Origin: JAGXKT01 sp964531695
GTDB taxonomy: Bacteria; Planctomycetota; Phycisphaerae; SM23-33
NCBI GenBank assembly: GCA_964531695.1
Contig: CAZHEH010000011.1
Span: forward strand, 1 to 64,000
Length of the DNA stretch: 64,000 nucleotides
Direction of reading: 5' to 3'
The translations under genes were made by a program, and so were the position numbers. A model generated the notes under the pieces. The model saw only the letters and a program-made list of their open reading frames with translations, had not been told where the DNA came from and made no database searches. Shown piece after piece: positions 26,242 through 36,944 of this stretch. Every line of letters starts with the position of its first letter. Position 1 is the stretch's first letter.

Positions 26242-26277
26242 GTCTGTGTGCGCCTCCGGAGCGAGCTTGGAGATCTT

Positions 26278-26307
26278 AGTCTAGGGTGTACACCGCACTG
26301 GCGTCAA
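26278..26307 (-). promoter_or_regulatory. Promoter of the PAS-GAF-receiver gene
   Basis: TTGACG (26307-26302) and TAGACT (26283-26278) on the minus strand are separated by 18 bases, 37 bases upstream of the start codon at 26241. The -35 matches five of six consensus positions and the -10 four. It lies in the short gap after hemC. Confidence 0.6.
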
Positions 26308-26322
26308 GTGCAATTCTATGCC

Positions 26323-27237
26323 TCATACGCTGAAACCCCCACGAACGAGGGCATCCGCAAGCGCCTCGCCGACCGCCCGCGCCGACCGGCCATGCGCCTC
26401 GGCGTGACCCGGCCGCTCCTCCGCGTCCGTCGCCATCGCCACGCCACGCCATCCGCCGCTGTGCGGCGCCAAGTGTACGCCCACGCAGCTATGGCAGTCC
26501 GCACCCACGGCCCGCAGGACGGACCGCTCGGCCTCCAGGGCATCGCGAGCCGTCGACTCGTCGATCGCGGCGGCCCATTCGCACGCCGTCGAGCCCGCAC
26601 GGGCCTCCACGGCCAGCGCGCCCTGCCCCGCCGCAGGAACGAAGCGCCATGCGTCCAAGGGATGAATACGATTCCCTTCGCTCGCCCCCAAGCCGAGCCG
26701 GACCAGTCCGGCCATCGCCAGCACGGTCGCGTCGAGTTCCGCGTGTTCGCTCAGGACCTTCGCCAGCCGCGTGTCCACGTTGCCTCGCAGCGGCAGGATT
26801 CGGGCGTCCGGCCGCAGCAGTAGGAACTGAGCCGCCCGTCGGGCGCTGCCCGTGCCCACGCGCGGCTCGACGGGCAGCTCATCCGGCCCGCCGCCGACAC
26901 GGCAGACCAACGCATCACGCGGATCGGCCCGTTCCGGCACGGCCGCGATGCACATGTCGGGCACCAGCTCGGCCGGAACATCCTTGGCCGAGTGCACCGC
27001 CAGGTCGATCCGTCCCGCCCGCAGCGCCTCTTCCAACGCGGCGCAGAACAGCCCCTTGCCGCCCGTATTGCGCAGCGGCCCGGGCGTGCGGTCCCCGCGC
27101 GTGGACATCGCCACGATCTCGACCCGAGCGCCCGGCCGGGCCGCGCGAAGCCGGTCCGCCACCGTGCCCGCCTGCGCTTGGGCCAGCGCGCTGCGGCGCG
27201 TTCCGATCCGGATTGTCTCGGGCGATCTCACGGACAT
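26323..27237 (-). CDS. hemC: Porphobilinogen deaminase (hydroxymethylbilane synthase)
   Basis: Converts four porphobilinogen molecules to hydroxymethylbilane in haem, sirohaem and cobalamin synthesis. The 304 residues match the family length. Seen: RIGTRRSALAQAQA at 10-23, STRGDR at 45-50, GGKGLF at 59-64, LAVHSAKDVP at 79-88 with the catalytic Asp, LPLRGNVDTRL at 148-158, and Cys248 in ADCHSCVG, aligned with the Cys that carries the dipyrromethane cofactor. The start ATG follows atpC by 17 bases, so the two may be co-transcribed. No other haem gene lies in the window. Confidence 0.96.
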   Translation of the reverse strand: MSVRSPETIRIGTRRSALAQAQAGTVADRLRAARPGARVEIVAMSTRGDRTPGPLRNTGGKGLFCAALEEALRAGRIDLAVHSAKDVPAELVPDMCIAAVPERADPRDALVCRVGGGPDELPVEPRVGTGSARRAAQFLLLRPDARILPLRGNVDTRLAKVLSEHAELDATVLAMAGLVRLGLGASEGNRIHPLDAWRFVPAAGQGALAVEARAGSTACEWAAAIDESTARDALEAERSVLRAVGADCHSCVGVHLAPHSGGWRGVAMATDAEERPGHAEAHGRSARAVGEALADALVRGGFSV

Positions 27238-27254
27238 GCACCGTGCCCCCGGCT

Positions 27255-27689
27255 CTACTCGACGCCCCAGCTCTGCGTGGGGCGGCCCTCCTGTGCCAAG
27301 CGGAACTTCGCCCGAGCGATCTCCACGGCCCGGTCTCGGGCGGCGACTTCCTCGTCTGTCTCCGCGGGCATGCGTCTGGCCGTCTGGATTTCATCCCACA
27401 CGGCCGCCGAGTCCAGGTCGTCCTTAGGCGTGCATTCGTCGGCCAGCAAGGTCAGCCCGGACTCGTTGATCTGCGCCACGCCCCCGGCGATGAAGTACTG
27501 CCGCTTGCCCCCGTCCGCGGCGTCGATACGCAAGGGCCCCGCGCCCAGCAACACCACGGCCGGGGCGCGCCCGGCCCACATGCCCATCATGCCGTCGGCG
27601 GCGGGGAAGACCGCGGAGTGGGCCTCCAGGGTCTCGACGCGTCCGGCCGGCGAGAGAATCTCGCAGGTGAATTTACGTTCGCCCGCCAT
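27255..27689 (-). CDS. atpC: F-type ATP synthase epsilon subunit
   Basis: A 144-residue match to the epsilon subunit of F1-ATPase, which sits on the central stalk and restrains ATP hydrolysis. The N-terminal beta-sandwich has FTCEILSPAGRVETLEAHSAVFPA and IAGGVAQINESGLTLLAD; the C-terminal helical hairpin runs from about 105. The ATG at 27689 is preferred over an upstream TTG. Epsilon normally follows atpD (beta), yet upstream there is only a small membrane protein, so this gene is isolated from other F-type subunits. The same window holds a complete V-type operon at 52231-60301. The main F-type cluster, if it exists, must be elsewhere. Confidence 0.88.
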   Translation of the reverse strand: MAGERKFTCEILSPAGRVETLEAHSAVFPAADGMMGMWAGRAPAVVLLGAGPLRIDAADGGKRQYFIAGGVAQINESGLTLLADECTPKDDLDSAAVWDEIQTARRMPAETDEEVAARDRAVEIARAKFRLAQEGRPTQSWGVE

Positions 27690-27808
27690 CGCGAGGCCCT
27701 CGGCGCCATTGTCCGCCAAGTCAAGATCGACACGCCACCCAGCCCGCTATCGGGCCGGCGCGCGGCGCGCAGGCACAGCCCGCGCGCCGCGACGGCATCG
27801 GCTCTCGC

Positions 27809-28240
27809 TCAGCCCTGGGGCGGCTGTTGCTGCTGCGGGGGCTGCTGCGTCTGCTGGGGCTGAACGGGCTGGCCCTGCATCGGCTGCGCCTGCATCGGCT
27901 GGGCCTGCACCGGCTGGGCCTGTATCGGCTGACCGTAGGAGGCCTGCTGCTTCGACCCGCCCAATTCTCCCGAGAACGTGCTCAGGAACGCACCGGCCAG
28001 CCCCGCCAGCGTACCAGCGATCGAGAAGACGCCCGTCACGATGTACAACGCCGAATCGCCGTCCGGCCCTCCGACGATGAAGAACTGCGCGAGGATGACC
28101 AGTGCCACGCCGCCGGCGCCGAGGAACCACGCCCAAGGGCGCTTCACATCCGACCAGCGGGTCAACAGCCACAGATGGAAGCCGAGAATGGGGACACACA
28201 ACAGAGCAGCCGTCAATATCGCTAGGAAACCACCGAGCAT
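27809..28240 (-). CDS. Small membrane protein with Gln/Pro-rich tail
   Basis: A 143-residue protein with three hydrophobic segments (about 3-26, 38-58 and 66-88). They are followed by a tail of short Gln-Pro repeats from about residue 100 (units such as QAQPMQ and QGQPVQ) ending in PQQQQPPQG. The start ATG at 28240 has AAGGAG seven bases upstream. I do not recognise the family. The repeats are low-complexity and may vary in copy number. The tail is probably disordered and could bind partners. It is 119 bases upstream of atpC on the same strand. Confidence 0.7.
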   Translation of the reverse strand: MLGGFLAILTAALLCVPILGFHLWLLTRWSDVKRPWAWFLGAGGVALVILAQFFIVGGPDGDSALYIVTGVFSIAGTLAGLAGAFLSTFSGELGGSKQQASYGQPIQAQPVQAQPMQAQPMQGQPVQPQQTQQPPQQQQPPQG

Positions 28241-28296
28241 TTCGTTTCTCCTTGAACCGTTCACATGCCCCGGCCAGGGGCGACCTTAGGTGTCTA

Positions 28297-28327
28297 ATTG
28301 TACGACCGTACCCGCCCGCTTGACCAA
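28297..28327 (-). promoter_or_regulatory. Possible promoter of the small membrane protein
   Basis: The minus strand has TTGGTC (28327-28322) and TACAAT (28302-28297) with a 19-base spacer, about 57 bases upstream of the start at 28240. The -10 is good and the spacer long. Confidence 0.4.
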
Positions 28328-28347
28328 CGCAAGCATTTTCCATCGGC

Positions 28348-28382
28348 GTTCGACGGTCCGCGCTCGACGTTCGGCGTTCGAC
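28348..28382. repeat. Heptamer array, GTTCGAC orientation (left arm)
   Basis: Five consecutive 7-base units close to GTTCGAC, in the 557-base gap between divergent genes (28241-28797). They are the reverse complement of the five units at 28506-28540, so the two arrays form an inverted pair around a 123-base centre. The centre also holds three 7-base units of the form GTNNTCA or similar at 28436-28456. No coding function is apparent. Confidence 0.7.
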
Positions 28383-28505
28383 GGGGGCACGGCCCGGCGC
28401 CCGGCGCGTCGGGAATCGCGCACGGCAAGCTGTCCGTTATCAGTGCTCAGTGAGCGCTCCGCGCGGCGCGGACGCTTGAACGGCTCCGACCGCAGCCGCC
28501 CACAC

Positions 28506-28540
28506 GTCGAACCCCGAACGTCGAACACCGGACGTCGAAC
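28506..28540. repeat. Heptamer array, GTCGAAC orientation (right arm)
   Basis: Five consecutive 7-base units; three are exactly GTCGAAC and two are variants. Right arm of the inverted pair with 28348-28382. Related arrays lie at 44656-44669, 45421-45448 and 55758-55785. Confidence 0.75.
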
Positions 28541-28621
28541 CGGCCGCCGCCCCGATAAGCCGCCGATCCCGCGTCGCATACCGACCGCGCCACGAACTCC
28601 CGCCTCAACAACCAAAATGCG

Positions 28622-28650
28622 TTGACACTCACGCCCCCCTTTCCTATCCT
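28622..28650 (+). promoter_or_regulatory. Promoter of ppdK
   Basis: Consensus TTGACA (28622-28627), 17-base spacer, TATCCT (28645-28650). Transcription would start near 28657, giving a leader of about 140 bases before the ppdK start. Confidence 0.7.
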
Positions 28651-28663
28651 GACCGGCTCGTTA

Positions 28664-28683
28664 CGGTCCGCTCGGGCGGACCG
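28664..28683 (+). promoter_or_regulatory. Hairpin at the 5' end of the ppdK leader
   Basis: A perfect 8-bp stem (CGGTCCGC with GCGGACCG) closes a TCGG loop just after the predicted transcription start. It may protect the mRNA 5' end or bind a regulator. No riboswitch match is recognised. Confidence 0.45.
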
Positions 28684-28797
28684 GCAGAGCACCCCCCGCG
28701 GCCGCACGATTCCCAACGCCTTCCGGGCGCCGTGTCCCCGCGGGGCCGACCAACGCGCGAGCCAGGGATCGCGGCAACGCACCAACGGAGACTCTCG

Positions 28798-31575
<2,778 letters not shown>

Positions 31576-31584
31576 CCGGCGCCG

Positions 31585-31608
31585 CGGGGCCCGATGCATC
31601 GGGCCCCG
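31585..31608 (+). terminator. GC-rich palindromic hairpin after ppdK
   Basis: A perfect 24-base palindrome ten bases after the ppdK stop, which can form a stem of about ten pairs around TGCA. It lacks a following T-run, so it is either a Rho-independent terminator of weak type or a 3'-end stabiliser. Confidence 0.5.
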
Positions 31609-31628
31609 TGCAGGACGATCACGAAACC

Positions 31629-31660
31629 GCGGCGGCTCGGGAGCCATCCCGGGCCGCCGC
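31629..31660 (+). terminator. Second hairpin after ppdK
   Basis: GCGGCGGC (31629-31636) pairs with GCCGCCGC (31653-31660), extended by CGGG/CCCG inside; TTGT follows. Together with 31585-31608 it probably ends the ppdK transcript. Confidence 0.55.
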
Positions 31661-31891
31661 TTGTATGCGTCCGGGCCGTGGCCTGCCGGGGCGAACACCC
31701 CCCGAATCAACCTGGTAGGAGCCACCCGGCGGTTACCGCCCCGTTGGAACTCATGCTCTCGACAGGGCAGTTGCTCAGTCGAATGCCCGGCAACCTCCCT
31801 ATGATCCAATAGGCCGTTTTGAGGGCTACCGGGTAGTGTTTGCTCATCCCCCCTACTGGAACCGTCTCAGTGCGAAGGTGCGATCTTCCCT
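31661..31891. other. Non-coding gap between ppdK terminators and the next gene
   Basis: The 316-base gap 31576-31891 holds the two hairpins, then this stretch. It contains a small dyad (GGCGGTTACCGCC, 31728-31740) and a TATGAT at 31800-31805 that could be a -10 box, without a good -35. No gene or known RNA is recognised. Confidence 0.4.
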
Positions 31892-32275
31892 ATGCCAATC
31901 AACGGCGACAACGCGGCTGACATCCTCTTCGAGGACCGGCCGGAATACCTCCACGCCCGTGTTTCCGGTCCTCGCGACAGCGTCTCGGTGTCTGTGGACT
32001 TCTGGCGGCGCTGCATCGACGAGTGCCGCCGCCGCGGGCGAAATCGCCTGCTCGTGGAGGAGAGCTTCCCGAACCGGCTGGACACGATGGAGACGTTCGC
32101 GGTGGGAGCGGCCGTGGCGCGCATGCCGACCGATCGCCTCCGAATCGCCTTTCTCGACCACGAGTCCGACCACGACCCGAGCAACGAGTTCGGCGAGACC
32201 GTCGCGGTCAATCGCGGCGCGCCGATCCGCGTGTTCCGCGACCGTGCCGCGGCCGAGGAGTGGCTGGGCTTGTAG
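31892..32275 (+). CDS. Conserved small protein, possibly STAS/SpoIIAA-like
   Basis: A 127-residue acidic soluble protein with no signal peptide or membrane segment. Its alternating strands and helices (EYLHARVSGPRD, FWRRCIDECRRRG, RLRIAFLDHES, IRVFRDRAAAEEWLGL) resemble STAS-like domains in which the last helix carries a W-L pair. That likeness is weak. The start has no clear Shine-Dalgarno sequence. It stands 166 bases before the TerB-like gene on the same strand. The function is unknown. Confidence 0.6.
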   Translation: MPINGDNAADILFEDRPEYLHARVSGPRDSVSVSVDFWRRCIDECRRRGRNRLLVEESFPNRLDTMETFAVGAAVARMPTDRLRIAFLDHESDHDPSNEFGETVAVNRGAPIRVFRDRAAAEEWLGL

Positions 32276-32441
32276 CCACCCGGACGGCCGGATTCCGGAC
32301 TGAGTCGAGCAGACGGGTTTCGAGGCGTCCGTCGACCGGCGCGGCACGGGTGCCCTTCCGTGTGGCCCAGGCGGACTCGGGCTTCCGTCGGTCAGGTCCG
32401 GTCGGTAGAATAGACCCGTCATCTGACGAGAGGAGTCGGCT

Positions 32442-33230
32442 ATGCCCGACGTGGAACGAGCGCATGAGTGCCTGAAGAACGCCATGGTCCTTTCCCTGGC
32501 CGATGGCGAGCTGGACGAGGCCGAGCAGCAGTACATCGAGCGGTTGCGAGGCAAGCTGGGCGTGGAGCCGGGGCAGTTCGCCAAGCTCGTCGAGGACGTC
32601 AAGAAGAACCGCCAGACGGTGCACGTCCCGAAGGATCGGGACCTGGCCCAGGACACCGTTCGGCTGCTCGTGGAGGCGGCGGCCGCCGACGGGCAGATCG
32701 GCGAGGTCGAGCGGGACATCCTGCACCGTCTCGGGAGCCGCGTGGGTCTGACGGCGGGCGACATCGACGGGATGGTGCGGCAGTTCGAGCCGACGCCCGA
32801 GGAGGAGGCCCGGATCGAGGCCAAGGTTCGGGACATCTACGCGCACTTCGCCGAGTGGGACGAATCGACGCGGCAGGCGAAGTTCCGCGAGCTGGCCGAC
32901 TACGACCGCCTGGCCGTGCTGCCCCTGCTGCGAATGCTGGAGAGCTATCGCCGGCCCGACCAAGCGGAAAACGCCATCGAGATGAAGATTCACGTCGTCG
33001 ACGCCCTGGCGGAACTGGACGACACGCGGACGGCGTTCTATCTCGCCCAGCAGGCGACCTTCGGCGACGTGGACGACGAAGTGAGCAACTCCGAACTCCG
33101 ACAGGCCTGCGCCCACGCGCTGGGTAAGCTGACGAACCAGGATTTCGACCGGAGCGAGGAAGGCGTGCAGGAGGCCGCCCGCTGGTGGCGCAGCCCCGAT
33201 CACCGCAAGTACGACAAGCTGGTGTTCTAG
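32442..33230 (+). CDS. TerB-like / helical repeat protein
   Basis: A 262-residue soluble helical protein. The first 120 residues contain two TerB-like segments, each with the pattern of small-residue helices around (A/S)LADGELDEAEQQYI and AAAADGQIGEVERDIL; such acidic D-G-x-(L/I)-x-E-x-E motifs are typical of tellurite-resistance/co-chaperone TerB domains. The rest resembles HEAT-type helices (LAVLPLLRMLESY, VDALAELDD). The start has GAGGAG eight bases upstream and a TAGAAT at 32406-32411 could be its -10 box. Possibly a stress-related adaptor; the role is not established. Confidence 0.65.
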   Translation: MPDVERAHECLKNAMVLSLADGELDEAEQQYIERLRGKLGVEPGQFAKLVEDVKKNRQTVHVPKDRDLAQDTVRLLVEAAAADGQIGEVERDILHRLGSRVGLTAGDIDGMVRQFEPTPEEEARIEAKVRDIYAHFAEWDESTRQAKFRELADYDRLAVLPLLRMLESYRRPDQAENAIEMKIHVVDALAELDDTRTAFYLAQQATFGDVDDEVSNSELRQACAHALGKLTNQDFDRSEEGVQEAARWWRSPDHRKYDKLVF

Positions 33231-33248
33231 CGGCAGGGACAGGGGTAC

Positions 33249-34061
33249 ATGGCACAATCACGCACGTGGCGGGCACCGGCGGAGCGGCAAGCTCGCATTG
33301 TGTGCATATCGGTCATGCTCGCCGCGATCCTGTCGGTCGCTTCGCTCGGGTGCGATTCCGACGCACCGCCGGAATCGGCGACACCCGCCCCGATCCCGCA
33401 CCGCGAGCGAGCCACGCCGCAGCCCGCCCCACGACCGTACCGACAGGTCTTGGCAGATGTTCGCGCTCGCCGTGACGCCCTGGCCGGTCGCTATCGCGCC
33501 GCCGCCACGACCGCCGAACGCCGCCACGTGCTCAATGAGGCCCGCCACGTACTGGTCGAGGCGATTACACGCGACATCGCCCCGCGCTGGCTCGGGACGC
33601 CGTGGGCATTTCACGGGACCAGCGAAACGCCCGGCACCGGCGCGATCGCCTGCGGGTACTTCGTCTCGACGGTGCTGCGGGACGCGGGGCTACGCGTGGA
33701 GCGCGTGCGACTCGCCCGGCAGCCGGCTGAGCGGATCATCCTGTCGCTGACCGGCGCGCCCCACGTGCGACGCTTCTCCAACGCGTCGCTGGCGCGTTTC
33801 GTCGCGGCCGTGCGGGCCTGTGGCGAGGGCGTCTACGTCGTCGGGCTGGACTACCACGTCGGGCTGCTGACCTGCGGACCGGAGGGCGTGTTCTTCGTCC
33901 ATTCCCAGGGCGTCGCACCGAAAGAAGTGGTCCGAGAGCGCGCCGCCGAGTCGCCCGTGCTGGGCGCCTCGCGATATCGTGTATTCGGCCGAATCAGCGC
34001 CGATGACGCACTGATCGAGGCATGGCTGACCGGCCGGGCGATCCGTACGCGAACCGGCTGA
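33249..34061 (+). CDS. Lipoprotein with NlpC/P60-like papain fold
   Basis: A 270-residue protein. The N-terminal hydrophobic segment ends in the lipobox ASLGC (Cys35) and is followed by a Pro-rich linker. The C-terminal domain has GAIACGYFVSTVLRDAG with Cys135 at the start of a helix and DYHVGLL with His203, the order and context of the catalytic Cys and His in papain-like cysteine hydrolases (NlpC/P60, CHAP). These enzymes usually cut peptidoglycan peptides. The match is in pattern rather than close sequence, so an amidase-like or non-peptidase role is possible. It lies 18 bases after the TerB-like gene and is probably co-transcribed. Confidence 0.65.
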   Translation: MAQSRTWRAPAERQARIVCISVMLAAILSVASLGCDSDAPPESATPAPIPHRERATPQPAPRPYRQVLADVRARRDALAGRYRAAATTAERRHVLNEARHVLVEAITRDIAPRWLGTPWAFHGTSETPGTGAIACGYFVSTVLRDAGLRVERVRLARQPAERIILSLTGAPHVRRFSNASLARFVAAVRACGEGVYVVGLDYHVGLLTCGPEGVFFVHSQGVAPKEVVRERAAESPVLGASRYRVFGRISADDALIEAWLTGRAIRTRTG

Positions 34062-34103
34062 TGACGCGTCACGGGAACGACCGCTGACTGGTCACTGCCG
34101 CCG

Positions 34104-35054
34104 CTATTCGAATTCCGTCTCGAGCTTGCGGTAGAACTCGGCCACGTCGTTCTTGGCGTCGCTGTTCATCCACTGGATGGCGACCTGCGGGTGGAGGTTG
34201 CGGATGCCGGTGAGCATGTACGGCACGTGATAGCCCCAGTCGATCTCGCGCTGGAGCGGCAGGATGTGCTCGCCGACCACCTCGAGCAGCGGCTCGATGT
34301 CGAACTTCGGGTTCTTGAGGAAGCCCAGCAGCAGTTCGGTGGGGCAGTTGCCCGCCCCGCGCCCGAGGCCGTACAGCGTGCCGTCCACGTAGTTGGCGCC
34401 CTTGATGATGCCCTCGATCGTGTTGGCGAAGGCGAGCTGCTGATTGTTGTGCATGTGGACGCCGACTTCCTTGGTCTTGACGAACATCTTGTACCGCTCG
34501 ACCAGGAAGTGGACCTCCTCGCTGTACAGGGCGCCGTAGCTGTCGACCACGTACACCGCCAGCGCGTGGGTCTCGGCCTCGATCTGCTGGAGCGCCTCAT
34601 CCAGCGTCGGGCCGGCCTCGGTGGAGATGGCCATGATGTTGAGCGTCGTCTCGTAGCCGCGCTCGTGGGCGGTCTTGGCCAGATGGATGGCCTTGTCCAC
34701 GTCCTTGACGTAGGTGGCAACGCGGATCAGGTCCACCGGCGAGTCCTCGCGCGGCTTCACGTCGTCGGGCTCGGACTTGTGGGCGTCCATCATCACGGCC
34801 AGCTTGGTCTGGCCCGGGTCGATGCCCTCGGTGACCTCCGCGAGCTGCGAATCGTCGCAGAAGCGCCACGGTCCGTAGTCGTCCGGCGAGAGCATCTCGC
34901 GGCTGTTGCGGTACCCCAGCTCGACGTAATCCACGCCGGCCCGGCAGGCGGCGTTGTACGCCGCCCGAACCGTCTCCAGCGTGAAGTGCGAATTGTTCGT
35001 CAATCCGCCGTCGCGGATCGTGCAGTCCACTACCTTGATTTCCGGGCGGAACAT
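34104..35054 (-). CDS. HMGL-like aldolase (4-hydroxy-2-oxovalerate aldolase family)
   Basis: A 316-residue TIM-barrel enzyme of the HMG-CoA lyase-like (DRE-TIM) family. The start carries DCTIRDGG with Arg14 and metal-binding Asp15; the metal-binding HMHNN and the GLGRGAGNCPTELLL segment fit 4-hydroxy-2-oxovalerate aldolase-type enzymes, which split a C-C bond to give pyruvate and an aldehyde. No partner acetaldehyde dehydrogenase gene is nearby, unlike in aromatic-degradation operons. ATG at 35054 has GGAG nine bases upstream. Its substrate is uncertain; similar genes occur in sugar-modification loci. Confidence 0.85.
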   Translation of the reverse strand: MFRPEIKVVDCTIRDGGLTNNSHFTLETVRAAYNAACRAGVDYVELGYRNSREMLSPDDYGPWRFCDDSQLAEVTEGIDPGQTKLAVMMDAHKSEPDDVKPREDSPVDLIRVATYVKDVDKAIHLAKTAHERGYETTLNIMAISTEAGPTLDEALQQIEAETHALAVYVVDSYGALYSEEVHFLVERYKMFVKTKEVGVHMHNNQQLAFANTIEGIIKGANYVDGTLYGLGRGAGNCPTELLLGFLKNPKFDIEPLLEVVGEHILPLQREIDWGYHVPYMLTGIRNLHPQVAIQWMNSDAKNDVAEFYRKLETEFE

Positions 35055-35224
35055 CGTCACCGCTCCCTCGCTGTGCGGGGTGGGGCCCCGCCGTTTCTGG
35101 ACTCGCATCCGCCGCTTCCGGTCGCCCGGCCGGCGGACCGGGCATCATGCACATCGTCCCGCCGGCGTCAAGCGGCCCGTCATTATACGACCTTCAAGCG
35201 GAAACGGGGGCGAATGTTGGCCCC

Positions 35225-35926
35225 CTACCCGACAGGTGCCAGCCCCAGCCGTCGGCGGGCCTCGTCCAGAATGGCCCGCGTCGCGGAAGCCCCGACCCGC
35301 GAGCAGCCCAGCGCCCGGAACTCCAGCAGCCGGTCCAGCGTCCGGATGCCGCCGGCGGCCTTGATCTGCACGTTCGGCGCCGCGTGGGCCCGCATCAGCT
35401 TCACGTCAGCGTCCGTCGCCCCGTCCGCGCCGAAGCCCGTCGAGGTCTTGACCCAGTCGGACCCCGCCTCGCCGCAGATCTCGCACAGCCGCACCTTCTG
35501 CGTGTCCGACAGGTAGCAGTTCTCGAAGATGACCTTGACCTTCCGCCCCGCTTCGTGGGTCACGTCCGTCACGGCCGCGATGTCGTCCCGCACGTAGCCC
35601 CACTCGCCCGACCGGACCTTCGAGATATTGCACACCATGTCCAGCTCCGTGCAGCCGTCGGCCAGGGCTCGCTTCGCTTCGGCGACCTTGACCTCGGTCG
35701 TGTGCACCCCGAGCGGGAAGCCGATGACCGTGCTGGGCTCGACGGACGAGCCGGCGAGCATCTCCGCCGCCATCCCGGCCGCGCAGGGCATGATGCACAC
35801 GCTGCCCACCGCATAGCGGATGCACAGCTCGAGGCCCTGCCGCAGTTCCGGGTCCGTCAGCGTCGGCTTGAGCAGCGCGTGGTCGATCATCGCCGCGATG
35901 TCTTCGTATGTGTAGGGCTCGGGCAT
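35225..35926 (-). CDS. deoC: Deoxyribose-phosphate aldolase
   Basis: Splits 2-deoxyribose-5-phosphate into glyceraldehyde-3-phosphate and acetaldehyde in nucleoside catabolism. The 233 residues are of normal length. Seen are IDHALLKP at 14-21, ELDMVCNISKVRSG with Asp96, the Schiff-base Lys160 in WVKTSTGF, and the proton-relay Lys in IKAAGGIRT. The start ATG at 35926 has little ribosome-site support but matches family starts. Upstream in-frame sequence is Arg-rich and not coding. It is 170 bases upstream of the HMGL-like aldolase on the same strand. Confidence 0.95.
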   Translation of the reverse strand: MPEPYTYEDIAAMIDHALLKPTLTDPELRQGLELCIRYAVGSVCIMPCAAGMAAEMLAGSSVEPSTVIGFPLGVHTTEVKVAEAKRALADGCTELDMVCNISKVRSGEWGYVRDDIAAVTDVTHEAGRKVKVIFENCYLSDTQKVRLCEICGEAGSDWVKTSTGFGADGATDADVKLMRAHAAPNVQIKAAGGIRTLDRLLEFRALGCSRVGASATRAILDEARRRLGLAPVG

Positions 35927-36110
35927 ACCGTGCGCTCCGGGAAGCATCCGCCGCCGGGCCGCAGATTGCAGCCACCGCCTGCGATTCCGCCACGGCCGGC
36001 ACGCGCCGCCGCCGAAGCGGCGGGCTATCGTAACGCGGGCAGCCCGGTGCAGGGAAGGGGCACCCGCTTGCACGCGCCGAAGAGCGTCCTCGGAGGCGGC
36101 CCGGCGCCGG

Positions 36111-36740
36111 TCAGAAGGCCGACGCGAGCCGCTGGGCCTCGTCGATGGCGGCCGCAATCCGCTCGGCCGCCACTTCCGGCCCGCCCGCCAGCGTCGGCGC
36201 GACGACGATGCTCCGGATGTCCTCGAACCCCATGAAGCCGAGGATGGCTTCCACGTACGGCTTCTGCATGTCCATCTGCGCGTGCTCCGGGCCGGAGTAG
36301 TCACCGCCGCTGGCATAGACGACGCACGCGGGCCTGCCCGTCACGAGCCCGCCATACCCCGCCTCCGGATCGAAGCTGAAGGTGTAGCCGGGCTGCACCA
36401 GCACGTCGATGTACTGCTTCAGCCGGTACGGAATGGCGAAGTTCCACATCGGCACGGCCAGAAGATACTTGTCCGCCGACGTGAACCGCTCGATGACCGC
36501 CTCGACCGCCGACCAGCCGGAGCGCATCTCGCGCGTGACCTCGTGTCCGTGGAGAACGGCGTACTTCGCGTTCAACGCCGGGCCGTCGAACGCGGGCAGG
36601 TCGGCCTCGAAGACGTTCAACGTGTCCACCTCGTCGCCCGAGTGCCTCGTCCGGTAACTCTCGACGAAGGCATCCGCCACCGCCACGGACTTCGACCGCT
36701 CGCCTCGCGGCGAGGCCTGGATGTAGAGCAGCTTGGCCAT
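36111..36740 (-). CDS. azoR: FMN-dependent NADH-azoreductase family protein
   Basis: A 209-residue flavodoxin-fold NAD(P)H:quinone/azo oxidoreductase. The FMN phosphate-binding loop is near SPRGERSKSV (10-19). The motif VPMWNFAIPYRLKQYID and the ASGGDYSG segment match AzoR. It would reduce quinones, azo dyes or other electrophiles using two electrons. The gene is divergent from the Gfo/Idh oxidoreductase at 36945, with a 204-base shared upstream region. Confidence 0.92.
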   Translation of the reverse strand: MAKLLYIQASPRGERSKSVAVADAFVESYRTRHSGDEVDTLNVFEADLPAFDGPALNAKYAVLHGHEVTREMRSGWSAVEAVIERFTSADKYLLAVPMWNFAIPYRLKQYIDVLVQPGYTFSFDPEAGYGGLVTGRPACVVYASGGDYSGPEHAQMDMQKPYVEAILGFMGFEDIRSIVVAPTLAGGPEVAAERIAAAIDEAQRLASAF

Positions 36741-36944
36741 GGTCGGCTCCGTTCTTCCCGCTCATCGGGCTACCACAAGTATAGCCAAGCTCGACAAGCG
36801 ACCCTGCCGGGCCCGGCCGGAACGTTGCGGAAAACCCTTGCATAATCGCGCGAAGGTGGTAAGCACGTTTCTCCCTCCCGGCCGCGTGGGCCGCGACGGG
36901 CATAGCCCGGTTTGTCATACGAAAACACAGCGAGGCAAAGCAGA

